Positions 34,570 through 45,430 of a DNA stretch of 64,000 nucleotides are shown one piece after another. The notes under the pieces are model-generated. The model saw only the letters and a list, made by a program, of their open reading frames with translations. It did not search any database and was not told the origin of the DNA. Made by a program: the position numbers and the translations under genes. Each line of letters opens with the position of its first letter. The stretch's first letter is position 1. The DNA comes from Gnetum montanum (lineage: Eukaryota > Streptophyta > Gnetopsida > Gnetales > Gnetaceae): positions 244,593-308,592 of the forward strand of contig MNCI01004721.1 of NCBI GenBank assembly GCA_015680685.1, in the 5' to 3' direction.

Positions 34570-35179
34570 TTATCAACTTTAAATAAATTCTCAAGATTAG
34601 AAATTCATTTTTCAAAATTGTTTTTCCTCTTTCTATTCAAACCATAGAGTTTAGAAGCTTTATTTCAAGTAATCTAGTTATCATGCATGTGTAGAGAAGA
34701 AACTCTAGTGATACCAAATCTACTCCAAGTGGTACATAATATAGATGCATTGGTAGGCTAAGTTGCTTCATTAAAAGTAAGCCACCATTAACTAATTTGC
34801 TCAAGTATATCCTTTGAAACTGTAATATGATTGTAATCCTAATATTTACAAAGCTTGCACCATGTCTTCCAAATTTATTTAAAATTGGGGAACCATGAAT
34901 AAAAATGGCTTGAGGAAAAAGAAGACAATGAAGAAAGTTATTACAAAACAAACTATCATCATTCTTAGGTTTTCATCTAAACATCACCTTCCTTAATGCA
35001 CTTTGCAATTTATTTTGTTGCAAGAGAAATACCCTAGTTAGAATAATTAATGAATTTAAGTCCTCCATCTTTCTTACTACTAGTGCAAATGCTCCAAGGA
35101 ACTCTAGAAAAACCTTTTCTATGTTGCTTAGTAGACCAAAGAGACTAATGAATAATATAATTAATTCTCTCATTATAAG
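34570..35179 (-). pseudogene. LINE (L1-like) ORF2, 3' part
   Basis: The minus-strand translation shows the segment that follows the reverse transcriptase core in plant L1-type LINEs: SLWSTKQHRKGFSRVPW, then a KKDGGLKFINYSN box (usual form KxxGGLGI..L) near 35055-35085. It continues the ORF that is interrupted at 42993 by insertion of G2; both flanks are in the same orientation and consecutive in the protein. Stops occur in all frames. The 3' end of the LINE is not sharp. Confidence 0.7.
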
Positions 35180-36031
35180 TGATGAGTGGTGAGATACCCT
35201 TACACTCAACCATATGAATACGAGCGTTCACGCACGATCTGGTTGAACTCCACAAACAGGCTAGTTGTGGTATCTAGATAGTTACACATTGATCGTAATT
35301 CGCTATCTTCCCACCTAGAATAGTATTTTCTTTGTCACGTATGGTTCAGTCCAAAGTGAGGTATATGATGTGTTTCCTATCACTATGCTGCTCCTAAGGA
35401 TAATAGAGAATAACCTTGATTAAGCTAACGAGTAATACGAAGAAAAATCTAAGCTAGACTAAGTGCGATGAGCATCCATCCTTAATCATCCGTACACATC
35501 TTGGACTTCATGTACTACTTCTGGGATTACCAAGTGCATGTTACTTAAGCACTCCTAGATACACTACTGGGATACCAAGTGGTGACACTTAAATGCTCAT
35601 GATTAAGTTGTACTCATTCCACATGTATCAATAGGAAATGTAAATGACAATAAAGGAAATATGGATTAAAAGACAACAATAAACAATTAACAATGAAAGA
35701 AATTAAAAGCTAAGTGAATGCTACAATGATGGAATAATCTTGATCTTTACTGTCGATCATGTTCGTGTCCAAGTACGTCACACTCAAATAATGGTTCCAT
35801 ACAATTATAATCATCACACTGCAGGCATGCACTNGAAATTAACTGCAACTAACAAAAAAGACTCTATTCCTACACTTACTTTATCCCCTTTTCCTATGCA
35901 CCTAAATGTGGTATTTATAGGCTTATACAGAAACCACGATATTGTGTATTCGATATCGTTATCTAGGCTATGATATCGCATACCCAATATCAAGGATCTG
36001 ATATCAGGGCCTCGCAAAACACAATTCATCA
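35180..36031 (-). repeat. 3' LTR of gypsy derivative G2
   Basis: This 852-bp LTR starts TGATGAGTGG and ends CAATTCATCA on the plus strand. It pairs with 42152-42992 over its full length. A minus-strand TATAAATA lies at 35912-35919, with GATATCG/GATATC motifs upstream of it. The inner side has a minus-strand purine-rich ATGGGGGTA, fitting a polypurine tract. One undetermined base is at 35834. Confidence 0.9.
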
Positions 36032-36199
36032 TACCCCCATGAGTGAATAATAACTCGTCCTTGAGTTAGAAAAAATGAGAATGGGTTCGATTGATTACAC
36101 AATGGATAGGTATGGGATTACTCATGCCACAGTGCGGTATTGAATAAAACAAAATTGAGACACATACACCGATTTGACAAAGGACAAAATTTATTAGAC

Positions 36200-38916
36200 T
36201 CATGTGGTTCCTGGTGCCGATGATTCCTCTATGAGTCTCTTCCCCTTATCTTGTGCTCCAGGTTTTGGAAATTGATGTTTTTGAAGGAGTTCCTGGAGCT
36301 TTTCTTCTTCAATTCGAGGATCCTATGCCATGCATGCTAATGCTCCAATGTTTGATGAAGTCGGCACCTCCCATGGACATGGAAGTTGCAAAAACATCTA
36401 GCTGGCCTTGACATACCAACCCACAAATAGTCATCGTTCCTCTTCATAGGCTCTAGCTTTGTCCTTGTATTCCTGGTAGTCCATGAGCTGTCGAGCCAAA
36501 TCTGTCGTGACATCCTTTTGTCCTTAGTAGCTAGCCTTGACCACCTCTCCACTTCTAATTTCTATAGTGTCTTCTTGTACTCAGCAAATTCTATTTCATA
36601 CTTTACGTAGGTGGTTGCTACCTGCTTCTCCAATTTTGTTCTTAGGCGTCTTGCTGTCAACATGGCCAAGTTGGCATATCGTAGGTTTGCCAACTCTATG
36701 TACTCTATAAGGTCTTGTATCTGCAGGTCCTGGCTTTTCAGTTTGGCTTGGTGTGCGAAGGCATAAGTATCTAGTATGGTTTTCCAATCAGTGTTTTCAG
36801 CACTAAGAGTATTAATATGGGCTTTGGCCATATGGATTTCTTTTTCTATTACCTGTTTGTAAATCCCCACATGATCTTAGAAGTGCTCTTTGAGCTTCTC
36901 ATGTTGCTTGGCCTCATTCTGCCATGCACTTATTTCAATTACTATCTTTTGACAAATCATGCGTACCTCCTCCATTGAGAGGGTTTTGTTTTCTCTAGCC
37001 AAGGGATTCATGTCCTAGTTGACCTTATTAATTATTCCCGCAATTGCTGAATATTTTCTTCGAGAATATTCTTTTGTTTTTCCATTGTAGTCAACCAAAG
37101 ATTGTTAGCGGCAAGTTATCTATTTTCCTCTTGTAAGGCCTTGATTATTTTAGCATGTGCATATGTTTAAGCTTGTGCCTTGGAAGCATCCCAATTGGCC
37201 TTTTCTTTTTCCTCTACCACTCTTTTATTCTCTACCAATAATTTATTTAGTTTCTCTATCTAAAAGGACTCTAGCTGGTCTATAGGGATGAATTGGGATG
37301 GATCCCGCTGTGCAGCTTACAGGGTGAAGAGCTTTTCTTGGAGTCTTTTTAACTCCTCCTCTACATGCTCGGCCCTGAACTCTGCCACGACTAGCTTCCC
37401 TTTTGTGGAGATGAGGTCTAACTGAGTTGTTATGACATCTTAAGGAATGTTAAATAGGGACGTCATCACTTTTCCTATCTACAGCAACAGATCTAGAACA
37501 TCCTCATGCTCTGCAAGAATCATCGAGGGACAGGCCAAAGTTTGAGCATCGTGTGCTCCTGTAAAATCTACCGGTGGCACAACAAGGACATTGAATGATT
37601 CTTTTATGTTGTCTGTGACCACTTCTATGGATCCCATTGCATCTTGGTGTTGCATGACCACTACTGTGGCACCTTCACTAGTTTTTAATTGTACCTGAAA
37701 GGATGTACCATTTCTAGATATCTATTGTGACCAGTGTGATTCCCCTCCTCTTGTTTGGATCGATACTTCACCCCATGTGTGATCAATTAAGACCATGGGT
37801 CGTACGACATCATCAATGACCCTAAAGAAGATTGGCCTCATCACAGCTTCCCCAACTGACTATTTTAGCAATGGCCTTGAGATGGCTCATTGATGGTTGA
37901 TAGTCTTGCGGTAATGATGGCGGTTGGTCTTGCTAGCCTGTAAGTTGTGTGCTGGGCCCCGCTTCTTATTCTTGCTCTGACTCCAGCGTCTCACCAGCAC
38001 TTTTCCTTGGGATTGGTGGCTTAAGTAATTCAACAAATGAAGCATTTTGGACCTTTATGGGGACGTCATTGGTGTACCCTAGAATTCTAGCACATAAGCA
38101 CAGCTTCCTAATGAGATAAGGGAAGGGCAATGCAAACTTCCTTGTCTTATGTTCTTCAGACCACCTCAAAATTTTTGTGAGATATAAATGGGGTAGGTTG
38201 GCATCAACCTTGCCCATCAAGATGGCACTTCCTCCAGCTGCATATGTGGAAATTTTGTTTAAACCTTTTGTGGGAAAGATGTGATATGTGTCGATTCTGA
38301 AATAGATTCTCTCTTCAAGTGTCAGCTCTCCATATGCTTTGTCTTCCTTGCTTGATGCCCTTTTCAACCATATCTTCTACACATCAGCATCGAAACAAGT
38401 GGACAAGTGAGCAACTTTTGACCCTACATGTAGAAGACTTAAAACTTCTAAAATGGCTTTGGTAAAGAAATCTACAAAAACACCACCAATATCAACAATG
38501 GTACCTTCTTCTTTATTGTGCCAAAATTGGTACGTCTCTCCTAAGTACCAATCACCACTTTCAGAGGGAATAGGCCATAGTGGGGATCCTTTAAGTTGTT
38601 CCCTAACTACTTCAAGAGAAAACTCAGTGAAAGGTCCAAAGTTAAGTTCCACTATCACAGCTGCTAATGTGGACCTTTCATGAATTGCCTGAACACATTC
38701 CAGGGACAACATGAGATGTTGTCCCTATTCAAGTGCTCCACCATCTCCTCCTTTAACATGTCCCAAGTGCACAGTAACGGGAGGTTCTTGATGGATGTTG
38801 AATGATTATGCCTCCTGTGTAGTATGTTCCTCAAGAGATGCCTGGCCTCTGCCTCTCCTTGGTTGTTTGGATGCACCTTGAGAGGGTTCTCTTTGTTTTC
38901 CTCTTTTAAGGGCCAT
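36200..38916 (-). pseudogene. Gypsy third ORF in G2 (best copy, about 900 codons)
   Basis: On the minus strand an ATG at 38914-38916 opens a basic N-terminus (MALKRGKQREPSQGASKQ). A globular part follows: ELNFGPFTEFS and QLKGSPLWPIP (38377-38712), then FRIDTYHIFPTKGLNK and AGGSAILMGKVDANLPHLY, then FALPFPYLIRKLCLCARI (37966-38367). The C-terminal 500 or so codons are mostly helical and rich in Glu, Lys, Gln and Leu (for example 36562-36870). It ends at a stop at 36200-36202, about 170 bp before the 3' LTR. The TKGLN...PFPYLIRKLC pattern recalls the domain that Pfam lists in plant retroelement ORFs (Athila ORF1 / putative plant transposon protein); this is from memory and unchecked. Stops near 38806, 38378 and 37965 break it. 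No signal peptide or membrane segment was seen, so it is not an obvious envelope protein. Confidence 0.68.
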
Positions 38917-39399
38917 CTATAATCACACGGGATGACTATTAGTAAGGTTACTTACAAGATTTGATTTATACCTTAGTCTTTGCCTGAATAGATTCATTTC
39001 TGCTTAATGTGATTCAGAGTTAGAGATTTTCACAAAAATTCCCCTAAAGGTTTTGATATTGGCCCCCATTTTAATTAGGTGATTCTAAAAAATAATTTTC
39101 ATGGTCTGGGTAAAGAGATAAAATTAGTTTGGCATCCATTTCTAACAATTTTAAGGTCACCTACCCTTATGATATCCTTTGGGCAACGATGAATTTTGAA
39201 AAAACTATGTGCAAATTGGAACGTACCCTTCCCCCACGACTAAGTTAAACACTTCAGGTTTAAGTAGGTTTGATCAAAACGAGAATCGGAGCATTAATGA
39301 GCAAGTTATGGATGTTTGAATGGTGGGTGCACAAGCTTGACAATTTGTGGAAGAAAATTTCAATAACTCCCCTCACATGAACAATGAAGAATGATGTTG

Positions 39400-39520
39400 A
39401 CATGCGTAGGGGTTCCATATATATACTATTTATAGACACGAAATCACGTACCCAATAGTAGGGACCCGATATCGGGTACCTGATATCGCAATCCTTCTAA
39501 AATAGGGTACTTTGCAAAAT
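39400..39520 (-). promoter_or_regulatory. Internal LTR-like promoter upstream of the G2 third ORF
   Basis: On the minus strand the order is GCGATATCAGGTACC, CGATATCGGG, GGGTACGTGATTTCGTG and then a TATAAATA box (39427-39434). The U3 of the G2 LTR has GATATCAG, CGATATT, GGTACGTGAGATCGTAG and TATAAATA (42887-42894) in the same order. The ORF start is about 510 bp downstream. The similarity stops outside the core promoter, so this is not a whole LTR. Confidence 0.6.
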
Positions 39521-40780
39521 TAATGAATTTTTGAATTTCCAAGGTCAAAAATGAAGGATTTAAGGTTAAATTGAAAGTTCTAGGGTAATGTCAAAGAGAC
39601 CTAAGGTACCAAAAGTGTAATAAAGTGGAATTTGTTAATGAAATTCATGAATAAGATGAGAAAAAAGAACATGTAGTGGTGCATAGGAATGTTTGAATTA
39701 AAATGATGATAAAGGAAAGGATAATGTTAGCAATGTAGTACTCGGAGGCTATAAGATGATGTGATGATGGTGTGCAATGGGTGCAAATTACAAAAGTTAC
39801 GCAAGTGCGTCCTCCCTAAAGCAAGTTCTTACCTATCATGCCCTTATGTAAACACTCCTTAAAATGTTCATAGGCACTAAAAGGGTTAGATGTAATCCAC
39901 ACCAATTCCACAAAATACACACATGTAGATACCACGATGATGAGGTATGAGTTAAATGCTATGCAAGACACGAGTCACAAATACATGAATAGTGAGATAA
40001 TGCAAATTGTAGAAGGGATTGTAGAGATCGGGACATAAGGTAACTAGCTTAGGGCATAATGAATCCTGAGTGTAGGGCATGATTAATGTGTCATCAACCT
40101 ATCACTCCAAAATCAAGAACAAGTCCATTCCTCCAATCAATGACATCGCATTATTTCATCCAATGATGGACAATCGTAAGAGCACCATGATAGCAAGGTG
40201 TACGATCACTTGGCATTTTGTTCAAGGGAGAAGTGATTTGAAATTTCTTTGCGACACATTTATCTTGATCTTTTCTTTTCTTTTTTTTGTCTGGCCACTT
40301 TGGCACACTCTCTTCTTTCTTTTTTGATGCATAATCCAGAGAAGCCACCTACCTTCAGGCACAGGTGCATGTCTTTCCAGTGGGACCCTACAGAATAGCA
40401 TTGGGTTTCTTTATTGAGTGCCTTTATTACTCTTACTTCCATTTTTCGTTAGATCTACAAGGATCTTAGTACAACTAGGTTGCATGATAACTCCTATAGA
40501 TGTTACCAAAGAGAATCCACCAGTCCCCTTGATGTCACACCCTGGCCATTCCCTCTTAGTCCATCATTTTTCACTCTGGGCATAATGAGCACAAAATTAC
40601 TTTTAAGTTTTCATTATGACAAGAATATCATTGTACCCAGAGTAGAACCTCTTATCAATAGAATGGTTGGGTGGATGTGGTGGGCTCGTTATCCAAATAA
40701 TTAGCCACCCATGACTTGATAGCATAGAACAACATCTCAACCAACAAGTCACATGAGTGTTTTATTCATAGATGAGATTA
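39520..40780 (-). other. G2 post-integrase-type spacer, pol missing
   Basis: This region is non-coding. The stretch 39780-40700 resembles 12990-13760 of G3, the block that normally follows integrase. Here it directly follows gag, so the whole protease-to-integrase segment is absent from G2. Short open frames in it are chance. Confidence 0.55.
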
Positions 40781-40789
40781 CCCATAAAA

Positions 40790-42018
40790 AGACACTATGA
40801 TTGAACACAGTATTTTTGTACAAACTCTGGATGTAACATTCCTCCCCAATGCTCATGTAAATGTAACAAGATTGGGCATTGACCTTTGGGGTGATCGTAC
40901 AAGAAAATTTTACATTGATACATATGATTAACAGTTGAGTTCTTGTCCTTATTCTCTTCAACCCTTCTTTCTGATTATCTAGTGGTGTTCTATCCTGTTT
41001 CTTGGTTCATCATGGTTCTACCTCTAATAGTGTTGGCATATTCTCCACATCTTTCATGTATCCATTCTATCATCTTATTGATATTTGTCTCAATTTCATC
41101 TAGTGATTGTAGTATTGGTAAAGATGATTCCACCTCCTTGAGATGAGTTGATTTCTCCTCTTCATGATCATGGACCTTTGCTATTTCAAGATTTTGGTCC
41201 TGTTGAGAGCTTTCAGCATTCTCCCATTTAGCCATTTCTTCTTCTTCTTTTGCTACTCGCTTAATAATCTCTTGGAATTTATGGGTTCGTACCTCATATA
41301 GTTGACCTCAAGCATACATCCCTAGGGTCTTCCATTTTTCATTACAAAGCCCATCCATGATGTGGTACATTAGCCTTTCCTTCGAGAATCAATGGCCTAG
41401 GCAATTGTTTAATAATGAATAGTATCTTTCTAAGGCCATGTCCAAGGGCCCATGTTGCCCCTATTTCCATTCTTATATTTGTCTCCTCAAGGCTAACACT
41501 CTTGCATAGGTTTGATATATTTCATTGAAGAGTTCTACCATTGTCAGCCAATGTCGAATTAGTTTTGGTGTTAAGGACTTGTACCATACTTTTGCTTGGC
41601 CAATGAGTGTCGTAGGAAAGAGCTTAAGTTTTTGCCACCCATTATCAATATTGTTCCATACACAAGCATTATGGAAGGCTTGTAAATGATGTTGCGGATC
41701 TAAATCATAGCCTCCTGCAACCTTGGAAAAGTTGTTTAAATCAAGCCTGGGTAGATGGCTTTCCTTACGATGCCTGCGGGATATTTGAATAGCCTCTTGT
41801 ATATGCATTATGCTTTTAGCAGTTAGCATGGGTTCATCGTCACTAGGTAGGTTATGAGTGCATGAGTTGGGACGATGTTGCCTTTGGTTATGTACATAGG
41901 AGTCCTCTAAATAAGATTGAGTACTCCAAACTTCATCTTCATCATCATATAATTCGTTGGTTCTCCAATTAATTACCTCACTAGTTGTTATGTTATCATA
42001 GTCTAGTGAGAGAGACCT
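40790..42018 (-). pseudogene. G2 gag
   Basis: This minus-strand gag is very similar to that of G4. The region 41473-41829 has LDLNNFSKVAGGYDLDPQHH, WQKLKLFP, AKVWYKSL and ELFNEIYQTYARVLALRRQI. A helical Glu-rich segment (40990-41235) and a degenerate DHPKGQCPI knuckle near 40880-40900 follow. The start codon seems lost: where G4 has ACAATGCC, G2 has ACAAGGTC (the AGG codon is at 42016-42018). Stops also occur. The end runs into the post-integrase spacer without protease or reverse transcriptase. Confidence 0.75.
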
Positions 42019-42130
42019 TGTTGTGAATTTATGTGTGACTTATTTGCAATTACTTTCTTTCTAAAAGGTATACTGTCAAGGTTTCATTACAACGATCTTG
42101 GATGATGTAACTAATCTAAATAACTAGCAC

Positions 42131-42150
42131 CGTCCCCGGCAACGGTGCCA
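42131..42150 (-). promoter_or_regulatory. Primer-binding site of G2 (tRNA-Asp type)
   Basis: On the minus strand this reads TGGCACCGTTGCCGGGGACG, one base from the LTR. It differs by one base (A for G) from the tRNA-Asp complement TGGCGCCGTTGCCGGGGA in the first 18 positions. It fixes the minus orientation and the gypsy (Athila/Tat-like) type. Confidence 0.9.
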
Positions 42151-42151
42151 A

Positions 42152-42992
42152 TGATGAGTGGTAAGGTACCCCTACACTCAACCATACAAATACAAGCATT
42201 CACACACAATCTGGTTGAACTTTGCAAACAGGCTAGTTGTCGTATCTAGGTAGTTACATGTTGATCACAGTTCGTTGTCTTTCCACCTGGACTAGTATTT
42301 GCTTTGTCATGTATGGTTTAGTCCAAAGTGAGGTGTATGATGTGTTTCCTATCACTATGCTGCTCCTAAGGACAATAGAGAATAACCTTAATTAAGCTAA
42401 TGAGCAATACGAGGAAAAATCTAAGCTAGCCTAAGTGCGATGAGCATCCGTCCTTAATCATCCATACACATCTTGGACTCCATGTACTACTTTTAGGATT
42501 ACCAAGCATATGTTACTTAAGCACTCCTAGATACAGTACTAGGATACCAAGTGGTCATACTTAAATACTCGTGATAAGTCGTACTCATTCTGCATTTATC
42601 AACAGGAAATGTACATGACAATAGAGGAAATATGGATTAAAAGACAACAATAAACAATTAACAATGAATGGAATTAAAAGCTAAGTGAATGCTACAATGA
42701 TGGAGTAATCTCGATTTTTATTGCTGATCATGTGCATGTCCAAGTACGTCACACTCGAATAAAGGTTTCATACAATTATAATCATCACACTGCAGGCATG
42801 CACTGGGGAAATAATAGAAATGAAACAAAAAGATCCTACTCTAACACTGACTAACTCCCCCCCTTTTCCTGTGTGCCTGAATGTGGTATTTATAGACTTA
42901 TACAAGAACCCCAATATCGTTATCTAGGCTACGATCTCACGTACCTAATATCGAGGATCTGATATCGAGGCTTGGCAAAACACAATTCATCA
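42152..42992 (-). repeat. 5' LTR of gypsy derivative G2
   Basis: This 841-bp LTR starts TGATGAGTGG and ends CAATTCATCA on the plus strand. TATAAATA on the minus strand is at 42887-42894, and the GATATC-type motifs lie at 42917-42965. It adjoins the primer site on one side and a LINE reverse transcriptase on the other. No clear 5-bp target duplication is seen (ATAAG left of 35180, AAAAA right of 42992). Confidence 0.9.
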
Positions 42993-45430
42993 AAAAATTT
43001 TAGAGGATCCAAACAACTAGAGTAATAAACATGAGTTGATTAATGCATTTTCTTAATAACTAAAGCTTTTCCAACAAGGGTGAGCTTTATTTTGTTTCAA
43101 TTTATTAAGCTTATTTTCAATTTTATCAACCACATAATTCTATAAATAGTACGATTGGGCTTAAAAGAAAAATGTATTCGTAAGGCTTGATAGTAACCCA
43201 CTCATCAATATTGTCACTATAATAAACAATATATTTGTGCCAATTAACCTAAGAGCTAGATAACATGCAATAATCCTCCACTCTAGCTAAAAAAGTATTA
43301 ATATGTTTCATAGAACTATTGAATATAAATAAAAGAATCATCTACAAAGTGCATGTTAAGAATTTTTGTACCTTAATCATTAATTGAAATTTCCTTAATG
43401 ATATTCTTTTGTAGATCATAATGTAGATTATGTGAAAAAAAATTTGTAGTAATAATAAAAAAATAGGGAGCTAGAGGACAACCTTGAAAAACTAATAAAG
43501 GAGGAGAAATGGAAGAACTTAACCAAAAATTAGTAGCAACTTGAGTGTTACCATTAGTGAATAGCATGCACACAAGTTGAATAAAATAATTACTAAATCA
43601 TAGTTTATAAAGATAAGAAATAATGAAATTCCATTTAATCATTGTATAAGCTTTAACATAGTCTGAATTAATAAAAGTAATGTCTTGGTTAGTATCAAAA
43701 CCCAGTGCATTCTCTCCTAAGTTGCAATAACATTATTTAAGATATGTTTACCTTTAACAAAACTAGTTTGCTTAAGTTTAATGATATCTTCAATAACCTT
43801 CTGAATTCAACAAGCCATGTATTTAGCTAAAATTTTATAAGTATTATTAAGAAGAAGAATAAACTAATCTTATTCTTAGGAAGAAGATGAATTAAATCTT
43901 TATTAATATTTTTACCAAGAGAAACTTTTTAATGGCTTCTTGGAAAACATAAAAGAGATTATCTTTAACAATGTACTAAGGCTTTCTAAAAAATTCAATA
44001 GGAAAATAATCAAAACCTAGAGCTTTAGCATTTGCTAAAATAAAGACTGTTCTTCTATAATTTCTACTTGAAGAATATTTCGATGTAATTCTATTATAAG
44101 ATGAAGAATATGCGTACTAGAGGCCTAGAAGAATTCTTTGCAAAAACATTTAGAAGTAAAAATAAAACAAAAAAATTTTCTAAAAAACTATTAATAGTCT
44201 TAGGACTTCTAATGATGAAATCATTTACATAAAGTGATTTCAATTTACATACTTGATCCTTTCTATTTAGAAATTTAAAAAATTCCTTAAAAGGTTCATC
44301 TTTAATTTTTAATCAACCCATGTGAGTTTTGGTTAGAGCACTTTTAGCTCTAAAAATATCCCAACATTGTTTAGCATAACAACCTTTTGCTAAGGCTTTT
44401 TAAGTTTCAAAATCAAAAGGGATTTTGTCTAAAAGAACTTGAAGTTGCTTTATAGATTCTCCAAGATCTTCTTCAAGTTGATGTTTACACTTAGCAAATT
44501 TCTTTTCAAACCATCTAGCATACTTTCTAAGTCTATAAGCATTACCACTAGCCAATACAACCAATATTACTAGTAGGTTCGTTTTGTGCATTTCATAAAG
44601 ACTTGAAAATAATTTTCCATCTAGTTCCTTTTAAAACATATTAGCATTCATACGAAAAAGATCATGCTTTTGAAAGGATGAAGAATTAATACTCAAGAGA
44701 ATAAAATGCTAATATAAAAGTGATATGACAATGTAGCATTTGTCTGCATTTTTACTTTCCTTGTAGTTTTCCAAAAGAAAATATTAGAGATATAAAATCT
44801 ATCAAGTTAACAATAAATTCTATCATTTACTTGTTAACAATATCACCAAGTATAATGCTTTTCATTCGAATAAGATGAAAATAACCAGCTAACATTAAAA
44901 AGAAAATATTTTTTTTGAAGTTACATCAATCTTCTTTTTCTTGAGAAGGCATCTTAGAAGGAAGACCACCAAGTTTATCTATATAACTTTCAACCATATT
45001 GAAATCACCTCCAATAATCCAAGGAACTTTACGTACAGATAAAAGATATTTTAAAACCTCTTATTGATCTTTCAAATTATTATAAGCATAAATATTACAG
45101 AGTCCAAAGTTACCTTTTTTTACTATGATAAATTATCCAAATAACTCTTCGAAGGTTGTCAAAACTAGAATTCAAAACTTTTTTTGTTCAATTTTTATTA
45201 ACAAGAATAACAACACTTTCTTTATTAGCTTCATGAGGAGCAAAAAGAAAAAACAATGTCATTTTTTAAAATGCATTTACTAACAAAACTAATATCATGA
45301 GTTCAAATCTTAATTTCTTGTAAGAAAAGAAAATCTGGAGATAAATGTTGATTTGAAAGATACTCCCCAACAATCTTTGCTTAAGACCTATCAAAAGGGC
45401 CATGAACATTCCATGATAAAATAAACATTA
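42993..45430 (-). pseudogene. LINE (L1-like) ORF2, endonuclease and reverse transcriptase
   Basis: Read on the minus strand, the endonuclease start near 45300-45410 shows HGPFDRS and DFLFLQEIKI, the first endonuclease motif of L1-type LINEs. The linker to reverse transcriptase is at 44400-44591. The reverse transcriptase has QGCPLAPYFFIIT (43373-43573) and, next, NMHFVDDSFIYI near 43325-43360, the catalytic FADD-type box with both Asp present. Sequence typical of the following segment (HVYYSSCLDPLKF) runs to 42993, where G2 is inserted; it resumes at 35179. Stops and frameshifts are frequent. Confidence 0.78.

Noticed and set aside
35834-35834. Second undetermined base as another misjoined gap
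   Set aside because: The flanks are not duplicated and the sister LTR reads across the place with similar length, so it is probably a single uncertain base or short gap.
36200-38916. Third ORF as a host gene captured by a retrotransposon
   Set aside because: Three copies occur at the same place in related elements, and no host-like introns or known cellular domain were seen; an element-borne ORF is simpler.
36200-38916. Third ORF as a true envelope gene
   Set aside because: No signal peptide, membrane segment or cleavage-site pattern was found in the readable parts.
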